A stretch of 64,000 nucleotides of DNA. Source: Tetrahymena thermophila SB210 (lineage: Eukaryota > Ciliophora > Oligohymenophorea > Hymenostomatida > Tetrahymenidae). This document shows, piece after piece, positions 24,906 to 37,540 of the stretch. The stretch lies in NCBI RefSeq assembly GCF_000189635.1, contig NW_002475923.1, positions 248,001-312,000 of the forward strand, written 5' to 3'. The notes beneath the pieces were generated by a model. That model made no database searches. It was given only the letters and a program-made list of their open reading frames with translations, and was not told the origin of the DNA. Each line of letters begins with the position of its first letter. Position 1 is the first letter of the stretch. The translations under genes were made by a program, and so were the position numbers.

Positions 24906-25215
24906 AGCAAAAAATAAAGAAAAATGAATAACGAATAATCCAAAATGAAAATTAAGTTAAAATAACTAAAAATATTTGTATCAATAAAAATGAATGAATT
25001 AAGATAAGAATTTTTTTTACAAAAAAAATTAAATTGAATTCTAAATATAAAAAAAATATTAATAACAATAATATTTATAAACTAAATATACCTCAGAGTA
25101 ATATGGATAGCCTAATGAGATTAAAGTGAAGAGTTTAAAAACTTTTTTGTTAATAAAAATAAATTTAAAGAATATAAACAAAAAAAAAAAATAATTACTT
25201 CTTCTAATTAGTCAT
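19400..25215 (-). CDS. Leucine-rich-repeat protein, one repeat per exon
   Basis: Likely a protein-interaction scaffold of the ribonuclease-inhibitor LRR class. Proposed first exon 25215-25199 (MTNQK plus two bases), then fifteen unit exons with right ends at 24612, 24269, 23920, 23659, 23294, 22929, 22604, 22273, 21865, 21527, 21187, 20843, 20561, 20174 and 19866. Each is 90 nt (the one ending 22929 is 87). The last exon is 19520-19400. Every intron is phase 2, so each exon adds one repeat of the form SNQIGAIGASGLGSALANC followed by TNLSNLTLYLG. All unit donors are GTA and all acceptors AG. The total is 494 residues and the frame closes. The last exon reads past its former donor into ancestral intron and stops at TGA 19400-19402. 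The unit exons are firm. The tiny first exon is inferred only from phase and a GTA donor, so the true N terminus may differ. Confidence 0.78.
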
Positions 25216-25940
25216 AATATTTAATCTATTATATCATTTATTTTTTTTTTCAAAAATGTTGAATAGCAATTTATGGAAATTAAATTAATTACAGAATGAT
25301 AAATAGAAAAAATAAATTATAATAATTAATAAATAAATATAAATTAAAAAATTTACTTTTAGTAAGACAATCACAAAAAATTTAGTTTAATATTAATTAT
25401 TAAATATCAATATTTCTATTTAAAACATATACTTAAAGATAAATATAGTAGGAATCAGAGATGTGTATTAATATGTTAAAAAAATTGTATTAAATTACTG
25501 TTATTAAAATAATATATCGTTACTATTCGTGTATGTGATATTGAAAGATGGAGTAATATAGAGTACTAAACAAATATATATATATATATATATATAATAT
25601 TAAAATTATAGAAATAATTTAAAATAAAAAAATGAAAATTTGAAATAATAATTGAATATTGCAGTTGTAGGTACAATTAATTAAATTATTTTATTACAAA
25701 TTTAAAAACTAAATAATTTATTTTTATAAAAAATAAATAATTTTTTAATTCTATTTAATTGATCATTTTATTATAGATTGAGATTGATTTTCTTTAAATT
25801 TAATATATTTTTGTTTGCTTTATTTGTTTATGGTTTCAAATTGTATTTTTGATGAGATGCGAATCTGTTTGTCTGCTATCGATATTTTATTACTATAAAA
25901 TTAGAAAGAAAAAGATATATTTTTGATATTAAGATTTAAA
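25216..25940. other. Divergent intergenic region
   Basis: Separates the LRR gene (-) from the palmitoyltransferase (+), so it should hold both promoters. The only distinct element is a (TA)n run at about 25574-25596. No coding segment was recognised. Confidence 0.5.
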
Positions 25941-28900
25941 ATGAGAGGTTATGTTCCTTAAGACCTTTTGCCTTAGTTACCATTTATTTTAGGGCTTATG
26001 GTTTTAGCAATTTTCATCGCTTACTGGATTTTTATCTATTATTTCTAAGCAGATCGTAAAATGTTTTAATTTTAAGCTAAATATTCATTTTTAATCTGCA
26101 ATTTGATATTGCAAAATTGAATTATGATCAATTTTAAACTTTTATTTATCTGACAATCTAATCAATATTTAAAACATTTTTTAATTTATAGATTCGGACA
26201 ACGATAAACTAATCATTTATTTTGCCATTGTTAGTGTTTTTATGTTTTTTTGGAGCTTTAGAAAGGCTGTTTGCACTGAACCAGGATATGTTCCCAAAGG
26301 AGTAATTTAATAATAGCTTAATATTTTTAAATATGAAATCAATAAAACTCAAATTATTTAGCAAAAAGAGGAGATAGAAAACAATAAAATTATCAAACAA
26401 ATAGAATCAGGGATATGATAAAAAGCAAAAACTATTTTCAATTTCAATTTTAAAAAATGATTTGCAAATTTTTTTGATATCTCCTTGCTGATTTTGTTGA
26501 GTTTGTTTTAAAAATATCTTATTTAATTGAAGTGAAAAAATTTTTGAAATTGAAAATATCAAACAAAATAGAATATAGAGCCTAACGATGAGTAACTTGC
26601 AGGATTAAGCGACCAGGAAAAAAGAGAAAGACGCTATTGTCCAACTTGCAAGCTTTTTAAACCTGAGCGTGTTCACCACTGCTCTTAATGCTAGAGATGT
26701 GTTTTGAATATGGACCATCATTGTATCTGGACAGCTAATTGTGTAGGATTGATGAATAGAAAATATTTTAACTTGGTTCTATAATGGGGCACAATATCAT
26801 TATTATTTGGTGCTTTTTTCGGTGCAAGATATGCTTATAGAACAATTGAAGATATATTAGTAATTTTATTTAAAAATTAAAAAAGATCTTTCAAAATAAT
26901 TTTTATTCATACTGAAATGATTAAATAATTTTAGAAAGTCATTTTTTAACATTGAATAAAATTGAATTAAGCATAGTAATTAATACTTGCTTACTTACTT
27001 ACTTAGTTTTCGAATAATTATAAAAGCAAAATACTTGCTTACTTACTTATAATACATTGTTTTAATATATTGTTTTAGCAATACCTAATTTTAGTAAAAA
27101 TAAAATTGATTGTTATGATTTATTTATTTATTTATTTATTTTTGCTTTTGAAAATAAAAGCTAAAATTAATTAACATGTTTTTAATGATGTAAAAATAAA
27201 TATAGTTTGAGACAGAAAATGAAAGATGGGTATGGATGTTGTTTCACTGCTTCTGCCTCTTGATCATAGTAGCTGGATTCTCCAATTTTATCGGTAATTA
27301 TTTAAACCTTACCCTATCTATCGATGAATAAAATTTTGATTAGAACTATGAAGTTGATTAAATCTCCACCTTTTAATACTAGTTATCCAGTCAGAATGTA
27401 TTTTTTTCATTCTGACAAATTAGAATTTATCTTAGCTTACAAACATATTCAATAAATTTACTTGAAGAAATTAGTCTATAAAAATCATATGAATTTTTTA
27501 TATAACAATAAAAACTCGATATAAAAAACTAGTGATTCAATCAATCAATCTAAATTAATTGATTAATTATTTAACTAATTAGTTTATATCAATTAAATTT
27601 ATATTTTTTATAATTTAAAATCTGCGAAGGAGGAACGAACTATTTTGTATATCCTTCTTTCGATTATTAACTCTGCCTGCGTATTATTGATAAAATAAAA
27701 AAAAATTGTTATAACTTAGCAAAATGTAATTTAAATAGGGAGAATCTATTTAAATACATCACTAAAAAAACATTATTACAATGAAACACCAGCAATAATC
27801 TGCAAGCAGATTCTAAATATGGAAACTTATACTTATTGTGGATAGTTTTTAGATATATTTTATCTAAACACAAAAAATAAATTTACATTTGATTAGTATG
27901 AATAGTAACACACTTAAAATAATGTACGGACTATAACTTATAAATGTAATGTTAATCACCAAAAGCGGCTACTTTGATTCAGTAGAACTTTAGTTATAAA
28001 TTGTAAGCAAAAAGGGAAAATTAAGTCTTAACAAAGAGAGATATTTAATTAGCTTTGGAGAGTAATTTAAAAAATTAATATTGTTATGTTTACACTTAAA
28101 CATATTACATTGATCAGCGAATAATTAATTTAGTTCTGCAATCTATTTACGCAACTGTGTAATTTAGATAGTATTAACATCATCTAAATTTCATATTTAA
28201 TTTTTATCCCAACAAATTTTGAGTTTAATTTCTCCTAATTATAAAAATTTTCAAAATATAATCAATGTATTTTCTGTTTAATTTTAAACTAATGCGAAAT
28301 TTGGCCTCTCAATCAAACAAGCGAATACTGTATAAAAAATTTCATAATTATAAAGTCGAATAGGTCGAGAAATAAATAATTTATTTTTTTTCAGGATAGA
28401 AAATTTTAAGTAACTCATTTTTTTATGCTTCCTTTCATTGAAGATGGTGATGAACATAAAAAATGAGCTCTAGTAATAAATATTCAATAATTTATTTTAA
28501 CAAATAAATTTCATTGAATTGTCAATAGAATTGAAATACTAAAAAAAAAACAAGAAGTAAGCGTTTCAAATTTATATAGTAAAGTTGTATCCTTTAAAAT
28601 GATTATAGTAACTAGACAAATTATATATATTCAGCAACGCTTGTAGTACATAAAAAAATCATTTAATTTTTATTCATTAGAGAATATTACCAACCAGTAT
28701 GCAAAAAGAATAAGAACTTATTTTTAAATGTGTTTATTTGTTTTGAAATATAACAATTAACACTTTCATTTATTTACTTCATAGTTCTAATAATAATATT
28801 TTAAGGATTTTTACATTCAAAGAGACGTAAAAAATACAAATTCAAATCTTCTCTTTTCTTCTATCAAAAAAATATAATTGAAAACAATTTTTGGAAACTT

Positions 28901-29948
28901 TGATTTGTAATAAATAAATAGGTTTGCTGATTTTCATGTTGACTCATTTAAATTATATTCTCAATAATGTTACTACCTTAGATAGTATGAAGGGATCAAA
29001 AGTAATTATTTCTATAATCATTTATTATAATTGATAGATATTCTAAATGCTTTTTTTACTAATTAAATAAATAGTCTTCATAGTACTCATTCGTAATATT
29101 TGCAATAGCACTTGAAATTTTAATTTAGCTAATTTTAGAATTTTATTAAACCTGATTAGACTAGCCTATTTATGTACTATAACAAGCTAGCTTTTTAACA
29201 ATTTAATTTACTGATGTCAAAACAATAAATTTATCTTATAATAGCAAAAAATTCTATATAGAAAATTAATTATTTGTGATATTGTAATTTTAATTAAATT
29301 CAATTAGGGTAAGATTGAAAATTACAAATTCTACTTTGGCAAAAATCCTTTGCTATGGTTAGTACCCGTTGGGAAACCTCTAGGGGACGGATATAGATGG
29401 AATAAAAATCATAAGCAAGTAAACTTTTTTGATTTCATAAATTTACAATTACTTGCCTGCTTATTTTAAGACAAGTTAAATTTCTAAACTATAGGCAATA
29501 TTATTTGTCAAGCATAAGGCAAATTAAAATTGCTATTTAAAGTCATAATAAAATACCCTACCAAAAACCAAGCATTCCAATAAAAAAGTTAAACTAGTAA
29601 AAATAGGAATGGAGATTGCTTCTATTACCATTCAGAAATATTTAAATATCATTTTAAAAGGAATATAATAATTCTAGATAAAGACTACAAAAACTTCTTA
29701 TTTTTCTATTAAAAATCACATGATAATCTTTATGAAAATTATGTTAAAACTAGTCAAAAGAATAAGTAAGTGCAAATAAAATCCTAACAAGTTCTATTAA
29801 TAAATTTCGTTTTAAACACTCAAAAATTTTTAATTATTTCATTTAGATAATTTCAATAAAATATTCATAATGAACCAAAAATACATTTTTACTTATTTAT
29901 TTTTTAATTTTGTACTAATAGGATGAAGAGGAGGAGAGATAATTGTGA
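25941..29948 (+). CDS. DHHC-type protein S-palmitoyltransferase
   Basis: Four-helix membrane enzyme that attaches palmitate to cysteines of target proteins. Exons 25941-26055, 26192-26301, 26572-26859, 27206-27293, 28922-29001, 29308-29418, 29922-29948; 272 residues, with all phases matching. Two N-terminal helices (ILGLMVLAIFIAYWIFIYYF and IIYFAIVSVFMFFWSF) come first. The cysteine-rich domain RYCPTCKLFKPERVHHC then ends in catalytic DHHC at 123-126, followed by NCVGLMNRKYF. Two further helices follow. The TTxE-type motif is VTTLD (Asp for Glu), and the family's C-terminal block is YFGKNPLLWLVPVGKP. The tail DEEEERQL is encoded by the last exon. The 1628-nt intron 27294-28921 was accepted because helix 4 continues directly into the TTxE exon in frame. 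Ignoring it gives a shorter protein lacking the C-terminal motifs. Confidence 0.9.
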
Positions 29949-30092
29949 TATTATATAAATTAATGTAATCTAAATTTTATTTAATTAAGCAAATAATAGC
30001 ATTTATATGACAGATAAATGTAATTCTTTAACATTATTAAAATAATAATTAATTGAGTTAGTAATAAGTATGATAACTCTAAACCAGTAATT

Positions 30093-31271
30093 TCACAGAA
30101 ATTAATTTAAATATTTTAGAAAATTTTATCTTAATTCATCAATACAAATTTATTTTTAATCTAAATCAAATAAATTTTTCTTTATTTTTAATTTTATGCT
30201 ATCTGAGAGTTACTTTGGGATCATAAAATTAGGATAGTTTTCCTCAATAGTATTTACTCTTTGTTTTTGTGAAGAGGGATTTCTTTACTCACTAGGTTTA
30301 GGTGTTATTTTGATCGATTAAATAATGCTAATTATTAAGAAATAAACTTGAAATAAATTTAAAATTAAATACCTTCTTTTTTCGATTATATTTAAAAATT
30401 TTAATGAATTTATTATTATCAAAATTTACAATAAAATTTGACATAAAAATTGTGTTATGGTAAAATTTAAAGTAAAAAAGAAGAAAACTCACAATGCATA
30501 TATTGCATATATATTAAATTTGCTAAAATAATTATTTTCATATAAAAATTAAATAGATTAATTTATAATGATTAATAGAAAATAAATAAATATTTATTGT
30601 AAATCATTTTCTAAATTAAGCAATTAATTATTAATATTTGAATAATCAAATATTTTCAATCAATTCTACTCTAAATTAATTTTTAAAAAGTTTATCTAAT
30701 AAAATAAACTCTCTGATTTTTTTATAATTTTTAAAATAGTAAATTTATAATTCCTTCATTCATTCATTAAAAAGTAAATTAGTATATGATTTTTTATTTT
30801 TACCTGTATAAAATAACTCAATAAAATTTATCTTTTTAAAAAAATAAACTTCACTATATTAGTTTGTTCTCAATAAATATTAAAATATTTAATTCAATTC
30901 CCTCCAAATTAATAGTCATAATTTATTAAAACATAAAAAACAAAATTTTAAGACTTAACTATATACATAATAATATAAATACCTAAAATAAAATATGAAT
31001 TCAAAAATGAAATAATGATCAAATATATATGAATCTTAATATATTAACTTTCAAACACTGTTTAAGAAGACAGAAAAATTCCTTTTTGTTTTCTATAACG
31101 ACTAGCTTAGCTGTAAAAAACAAGAAAAAAAATAAAAAGAGTATGAATTGACTGACTGAAATTATATCTGATATAATAATCAGGTTATAAAAAAAGGTTT
31201 ATAATATTTAAAAACTAATAAAAATAGTTACTTTTTTAAATATAATTGCTTTTATGTGAGCTTCTCAACAT
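30093..31271 (-). CDS. Hypothetical 108-residue Lys/Gln-rich protein (three exons)
   Basis: Model: 31271-31232, 31110-31059, 30327-30093 (TGA 30093-30095). All three exons join in phase, with a GTA donor first and a GTG donor second. The product begins MLRSSHKSNYIQK, continues KLVVIENKKEFFCLLK, and has a polar C-terminal part with KPSEQRNPSSQKQR and DLDQKQICIDELRQNFLKYL. No family or membrane segment was recognised. The last exon is the best supported, having a base composition well above the flanks and a clear Gln-containing coding style. The upstream exons are small, so the start is less certain. A competing open frame on the + strand from 30196 is shorter and less protein-like. Confidence 0.45.
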
Positions 31272-32326
31272 TAAATTTAAAATCTGAGATGATTAAGAAC
31301 TCCATTTGAGATTATTTAAATTGTTACTCAAGTTTAAAACAAATTTATAAGATTTTAATTAAATTAGAATTAATCCAATTATTCTTGAAAATACTTTAAA
31401 GATATAATTCACAACTAAATTATTGATTCTTTGGTATATAGCTGCTATTCTCTAAAATAATATAATATTTTTTTAGTAAGTGAAAGATATTAAACACTCT
31501 ATTATTTTGTAATCAATCATTAAAAAATAATGATTTTACCAAAATTAACTTAAATATAATTTCAAATATTTTCTTTAAAGCTCAAAGACTATTAAAAATG
31601 AGTGCAAAATCCTAGCAATAATCATATAAAAAAATTTATTTCATAAATCAAGAAAAAAGAAATTTGATTATAAATAACAATTCTGTTTGTTTTAAATTAA
31701 TATCTAAATATTAAAGATATCCTATGTAACATTAGAATTAAAATTTAATGATAATAAAAACTTTGTTGTTAAAAAACTAATATATAATATTCATATAACA
31801 AACAAGTGATCAACTTTAATAGCAGGTTTAAATATTATTAAAATATATTGCAATTGTTATAAAATTCATTTATAAAATGTTATTAGCATATCAATATTAA
31901 TAAAATTTATTTACCATAAATATAATATTATTACTTTTATTTTTAAAAAAATAAACTGATTTGATAGAGATTGTTTATTATCAATTAATTTAGATTAAGA
32001 AAATAATTTAGAATACAAATAAGCAAAATAAAGAAAAAAATAAAATTATTCTACCTACTAAAATTTTAGTTGTTAATTCAAAATTAATTAATTGTTTTTA
32101 CTTATTTATAATTAATAAATATACAACAATAAAGAGTATAATGCAAGTTGAGGTTTATTTTTTAATTACTTTTTTTTAATGTTTGATAACATCTTAGACT
32201 TTGCTAGAATAAATACAATTAGAGTAAAGAATAATTTATTGCTTATAAGATAGCTAAATCCAAATTCATTCACAAAGTATCATTTTATCATTTTTGCATA
32301 TTTAATTTACATAGTTTTAAATTAAA
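31272..32326. other. Intergenic A+T-rich DNA
   Basis: About 1 kb of poly-A/T-rich sequence with no supported coding segment or repeat. Confidence 0.4.
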
Positions 32327-32527
32327 TCAATTTAACTTGCCTGTTTTAGGGTTTCTAAATAAAAGGAAATGAAGAGGCTAGAAGAATTTTAAATTTAACA
32401 ATAAATAAGCGATGAAGTGGCCGAATCCGAATAAGAATCCAGTAAGCATTGGCTTTCCGATGAAATAATTTAAATAATTAACAAATCCTCTTTTTTTAGG
32501 TTATTCATCAAAGTAAACTAAATCCAT
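32327..32527 (-). CDS. Small membrane protein, 66 residues
   Basis: Single exon from ATG 32527 to TGA 32327-32329. It has a short charged N terminus (MDLVYFDEQPKKRGFVNYL), then one strong hydrophobic segment with glycine spacing, GKPMLTGFLFGFGHFIAYLL, and a basic C terminus ending NPKTGKLN. The layout is one helix with a G-rich face and basic residues on both sides. It resembles small accessory subunits of mitochondrial inner-membrane complexes, of which ciliates have many lineage-specific ones, but no named family was recognised. Codon choice (GGA, TTC, ATC, GCT) is that of an expressed gene and differs sharply from flanking DNA. Confidence 0.7.
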
Positions 32528-33801
32528 TGCTCTATATTCGTTTTACTAAATTGTTGTTGTTTTCTTAAACTTTAAGCTGCTGATTTCTAATGCGATGATT
32601 TTAATTTAGAATAGATTTTACTAAGTAATCTTTTAAATTTTAAAAAATATGCTTTACTTTTTTTGAATAATCGAATATTCTTTCCTCTTAATATCTTTTG
32701 TAAATGTGAAATTTTAATTATCAAATTTATTAATGTTAAATATCAATCATTCTCAGTATTAAATTTTTATTGAACAATCAATTTAAGACTATTAAGATAA
32801 ATAATAAATAATACATTTAATTTTTAACTAAATAAATAAATAGTTTGTTTTGATATAAAATAGGTTTTCTAATGTTTATACAAAGTATTATTTGAATTCT
32901 AAATATAAATTAATTCAATAATATATTTTAACCTTCATTTGTATTTATTTTAAATATCTTTATATCAAATTCATTTTAAAAACCTATCTATTTTGTAAAT
33001 TATTTTTTAAATAGAATAATATCATTTAGTTAAATATGTGTGATTGATGTTGATAAAAGTATAACTTTAGTCTTCTTTAACTAATATTAAATTAGTATAT
33101 AAATTGATTTTCAAATAATAATTTATTTAAATCATTTAATATAATTCATTAATTAATTATTTTATTTTCGATTTTCAAAAGATTTTCTATTTTTATTCTT
33201 TTACAATAGATTTTTATTTATCTTAAACTATATTCTTTATATAATAAGCAAGCTATCTAATTAATTTCTTTTTTATTTGCAAAGCTCTTAAGTTAAAAAT
33301 TAGATTATAAGAGATAGCCTTTGTTTAGGCAAAAAATATAGTTATTAGAGTTAGCAGTCAGTATTAGTTTGTATAAACATTTTTTTAGTGCTAAAAAATT
33401 AAAAAAAAACAAATATTAAAATAAATTAATTTAATAAACCTTATTATACAGATAAAATAAGTTAAATTTAACATAATTTAAAAATTTATCTGTGTAAAAA
33501 AATTTAAATATATATTTAAAATATTTGAATTTATTGCTTGATCTTGGCCTAATTTCTATCAATAATGAGTAATTATGAGATAAATATTTATTATATGAAA
33601 AAAATAATTAGCTTTTGTCATAGAAATTTATTTAATTATTCCAAAAACTTCAAATTTTAAGTTTTCGACTATGTATTTTTATATTTCGATATCCAATCTG
33701 CAAATAAATACTTATGGATGATAACTTTAAAAAAAAAAATTTATAACTGTTTAAAAACGTTATAGAAGTAAAATTTAATTTATAATTTATATTTTGTTCG
33801 T
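32528..33801. other. Intergenic A+T-rich DNA
   Basis: No gene was recognised. The left part presumably holds the promoter of the 66-residue membrane protein (-); the right end is the 3' flank of the coiled-coil gene. Confidence 0.45.
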
Positions 33802-34679
33802 TCACAGCTCTTTCATATAAAATCTGTCAACATAATTCTAGTACTCATTTTGTTTCTCTTCAATCTATAAATTTATTTTTTAGAAAAGTAGTGTTAATAA
33901 TTCAACATTATTCTTAAATACAATTATATCTTGAATGATTATTTCAAAATATAAAGATTTTGTTAAATTAATCAATCAATCAATTACCAATTTTTGAAGC
34001 AATTTGTTCTTTATTTCATATATCATTATTTCTTTTTTCAAATCACTAAGAGTTTGGTTAAAGTTATCTATTTCCATTTCCTTTTTCTCTTTCTCCTTTT
34101 TTAAAATTGCTAGCTTTTACTTGAGTTACTCTTATAAGATTCTATCTTTTTATGCTTAGCTAACTCTTTAGTTTTCTTATTCTTCCTCTTCTTCCTACTC
34201 AATTGCTTCAAGCCCTAAATTATTTAATAAATCAAAATGCCTAATAAACATCAAAAATTAAAGTATTCTTTAAAGAGTTTTGTTTGTTTTCAATAAGTTT
34301 TAGAAATTGCATTTAAAATTTAAATTGATAGTTATTATTCATTTCTGATTACTATTTGTTAAACAAAATCATTGTAACAAAAATAAAGTAGAACATATAT
34401 TTTAAACAAAAATCTTACATTCGTTAACCCACTTTAGTTTATCTTATTTAAAACACAAAGGTATAAATGTATTTTCGTTGAAACCATCTGCATCTCTTGA
34501 ATTTCCGCTTGGTTTTTGCTGTACAGCTGCAAAATAAAGTAAATCCAATTTGACATCCTAAAAAGGTATTTCAGCTAAGAATTATCAAAAATTAAAAATA
34601 AATATGACTATTTCCTTTTAGATTCTTTGAAAAAAGTAAAAATAAAACCTAGCTTTTGGGTAGTGTTATCTTTTTTCAT
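33802..34679 (-). CDS. Small coiled-coil protein, junction unresolved
   Basis: Supported exons: 34679-34649 (MKKDNTTQKL), 34574-34419, 34240-33988 and 33864-33802 (TGA 33802-33804). The second exon encodes a non-repetitive block (KLDLLYFAAVQQKPSGNSRD, DKLKWVNE). The third encodes a Glu/Gln/Lys coiled coil with IEQEEEEEQENQ and KKEKEKKEMEIDNFNQTL. The last ends YVDRFYMKEL. Splices 1-2 and 3-4 are in phase. Between exons 2 and 3 the good GTAAGA donor leaves one base, whereas the only usable acceptors need two, so the model is off by one base there. A weaker donor (GTGGGT, 34431) would restore the frame. Roughly 165 residues. Family not recognised. Confidence 0.6.
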
Positions 34680-35348
34680 GAATGCTAACTTTGTTTGCTA
34701 AAATTAATTAATTTCTTATTTTTCAGTATAAAAATGGCTTAAAATATTGTTGAAAAACAAAAGTGTGCTTTGATTTCAATCTAATTTTAAAGTTTTAAAA
34801 ACAAAATCAAAAATTTTTCTTTATAAATAAATATTTTAATCATAATAAATAATAATTATTTGAAATATTTTAATTTAATTTATAAAAAAATCTATAAATA
34901 AATGAAATTTTAGATTAAGAAAAATGATTATCTTTCTATCAAGACAAATTATTTCTCTAAAACAACACTAAAATAAAAAAATTATAATTTGCTTAATAAA
35001 TTAAAAATGCTAATCTAAGTTTTGCAAAAAATTTATATGGATGATTTATTTTTAATTAAAGGTTTTATTAAATTAATTATGGGTTCTTAGAATTTAAAAT
35101 GTATTAATAATAAATAGTAAATAAAAATAAAATAATAAATTATTAGATATATCATTAATTTTTAATTATTAATATAAAAATTTATTTTTATGTTTTATAT
35201 TTTCAATAAATATTTTAATTTAAGTAAAAGTAAATATTTTTAAGTTTCAATAATTTACATAACCTTTTGTTTGTAAATTTTCAATAAATAGGCAAAGTAG
35301 AATTGTAAAGCTAAATAGAACATTTAAAATATTAATTATGTATTTTAA

Positions 35349-36097
35349 ATGAAGATAAAAAAGTTTCAGAAGGTGCTAACAGTGAATTCTTCCTCCAAAT
35401 TTTAAAAAATTTTAGTAAAGTTATGTGATTTTAAATAGCATTTAAAATAGCAATAAGAATATTACAATTGAACAAAATACTATAGTATGATATTTGTTAA
35501 CTTTTAATACTTAACTAATATTACTAAAATTTTATTAGTAAATAATTTCATCTGTTAATATTTTATTCAATTTATTGGTGATACAAGGAAGGAAGTCTGT
35601 TCTATACAAATTTTATAAATATGTAATTAAAATTTATTTAATTTAAAGTTTGCTAGATTACAACTAGTGTTAGAAATAAATGGAAAGGAATAAATATATT
35701 TTTTATAAAAGAATTAAATTAATTAGCTATTAAATGAAGAAAAAAAATTCATTTAAAGTATATTACGATATAAAATCTTTAAGCAATATATTTTTATACT
35801 CTAAAGATAAATTATATTTTTTGTTTTAGAAAAAGTTTCTTCAGTAATTTTTAATCATAACATTATAACGTTGCTGAAAAACTTATAGATTTTTTTATAA
35901 GAAAATTAATTCTAAAAATAAAACTGTATAGTCTATCTGAAAACTATAACTAAAGGTAATTTTATAAAATCTTTATCAAAACTAAAAATAAAATTTTGTT
36001 TGCAAATCTAAAATTAGCTTTTGATGGAACAGTTTTATAAGGAAATTATTATAAATTTTAGTTAATTTTTTTATATTTTAAAATTTATTATTTCTGA
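35349..36097 (+). CDS. Tentative five-exon gene, unknown protein
   Basis: Phase-consistent model 35349-35414, 35458-35484, 35588-35622, 35657-35955, 36018-36097 (168 residues). Each donor begins GTA and each acceptor ends AG. The product starts MKIKKFQKVLTVNSSSKF and ends GNYYKFQLIFLYFKIYYF. The small first exons and the final exon look coding, but the 299-nt fourth exon is almost as A+T-rich as the surroundings. Frames of that length can arise by chance with only TGA as stop. No family recognised; treat as a candidate only. Confidence 0.25.
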
Positions 36098-37540
36098 ATT
36101 TTTTTTTATTTGTTCTTGCTTAATATCAAAAAATATTAATACAACTTAAGAATTTGATTCCAGTAAAAAAGAATAAATTCAAATACTAAATATAGAAGTG
36201 ATTTGACAAATATATTGATTTTAGTTTTAAGCATTTTAGATTTAATTTCGAAAGTGTTTGAATTTATTCTCAAATGATATTAAATAATTTTTTTTTTTTA
36301 ATTTTAATTTATTTTAGGAAATTTTAGACAAAAATCAATTTCAATAAAAAATTAAATGATTATTTTAACTATTTGTGAATTTTTTATCAATTTTACAAGA
36401 TTTTAAATAAATTTTTTAATTGATATTTTAAAGATTATTCAAGAATTTTTAAAGTTTTTGAATTCTTTTATTCTAATTTTATTAGATTTAATGCATTTAA
36501 AAATTTTTAAATTAAATGATTTTAAATTCCTTTGATGTGATTAGATATTATAACTAACTAAATATTTGGATGCAATGAAACATTCTGATTCAAATAGTTT
36601 TGAATATTATTGGTGTAATTTAATTTTATTCTTTAAAAAAATTAGATAATATTTTTGTTAATGAAATATTTTTGATCGGATAAACACAAAAAATCGAATT
36701 TTATTTAAAGTATTTTGATCATGCAAGAAAATAAACTATATATTGATTTTTAGATTATTGAAATATTTTGCAATGTAAGAAGAAGAATATTTTGAAAATC
36801 TTTTTTAGGATTGCAATAAAAGAATAAACTCAATAATTCTAATAATTTTCTCAATTAATAAATTTGATAAGATCAAATAAATAGAAGTCTCTAATCAGAA
36901 AGATTACTTTAAGAAAAGTGCATTAACAATAAATAAATATATATGTATATAATATAGCATTTTAGGATAGAACAAAAATTATAATATACCAAACATGATA
37001 AAATTCTTCTTTAATAAAATATGTAAAATTTACAGTGCATATGTATGATGGAAACCATAAAATAGATATTATTACATTAATTTAATGCAGTTCTGATAAT
37101 ATATGATACTCTCTATTTACTATCAATATTTTGTATTTTTGTAATTGTTAATTTATTTATATATTTATTATAAATCTTAGTTATATTTAGAATAGACATT
37201 CTTTATAAAAAATTTCATAGTAAACTTACAAATAAGGAAAACCCTTCAACTTTTCCTAATTTTTTCTTTCTAAGTTATCAATATATAACCACTTATTTTT
37301 ATAAATATTGTTAGGTAATGCATTTTTGATTGCAAAAAAATAGTTTATCCATAGTCAATTCAGTGAAAATTATTAAATTTGATATATTTGCAAAAGCTTT
37401 TTACTTTGTAGATATCAGAAGATTCTATCAGAAACAGGTTAAACATTTTTCTATTAAGTCTATTTGAAAAAAATAAAATTTGTATAAGAAATAAATGTCC
37501 ATTTAATAATATTATTCTGATTGACAGACTACTTTTTATT
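36098..37540. other. Intergenic A+T-rich DNA
   Basis: Very A+T-rich, poly-T and poly-A tracts, no coding signal seen on either strand. Confidence 0.45.

Noticed and set aside
27206..27415. Palmitoyltransferase ending at TGA 27413-27415
   Set aside because: This end lacks the TTxE and C-terminal family motifs, which occur in phase at 28922-29418.
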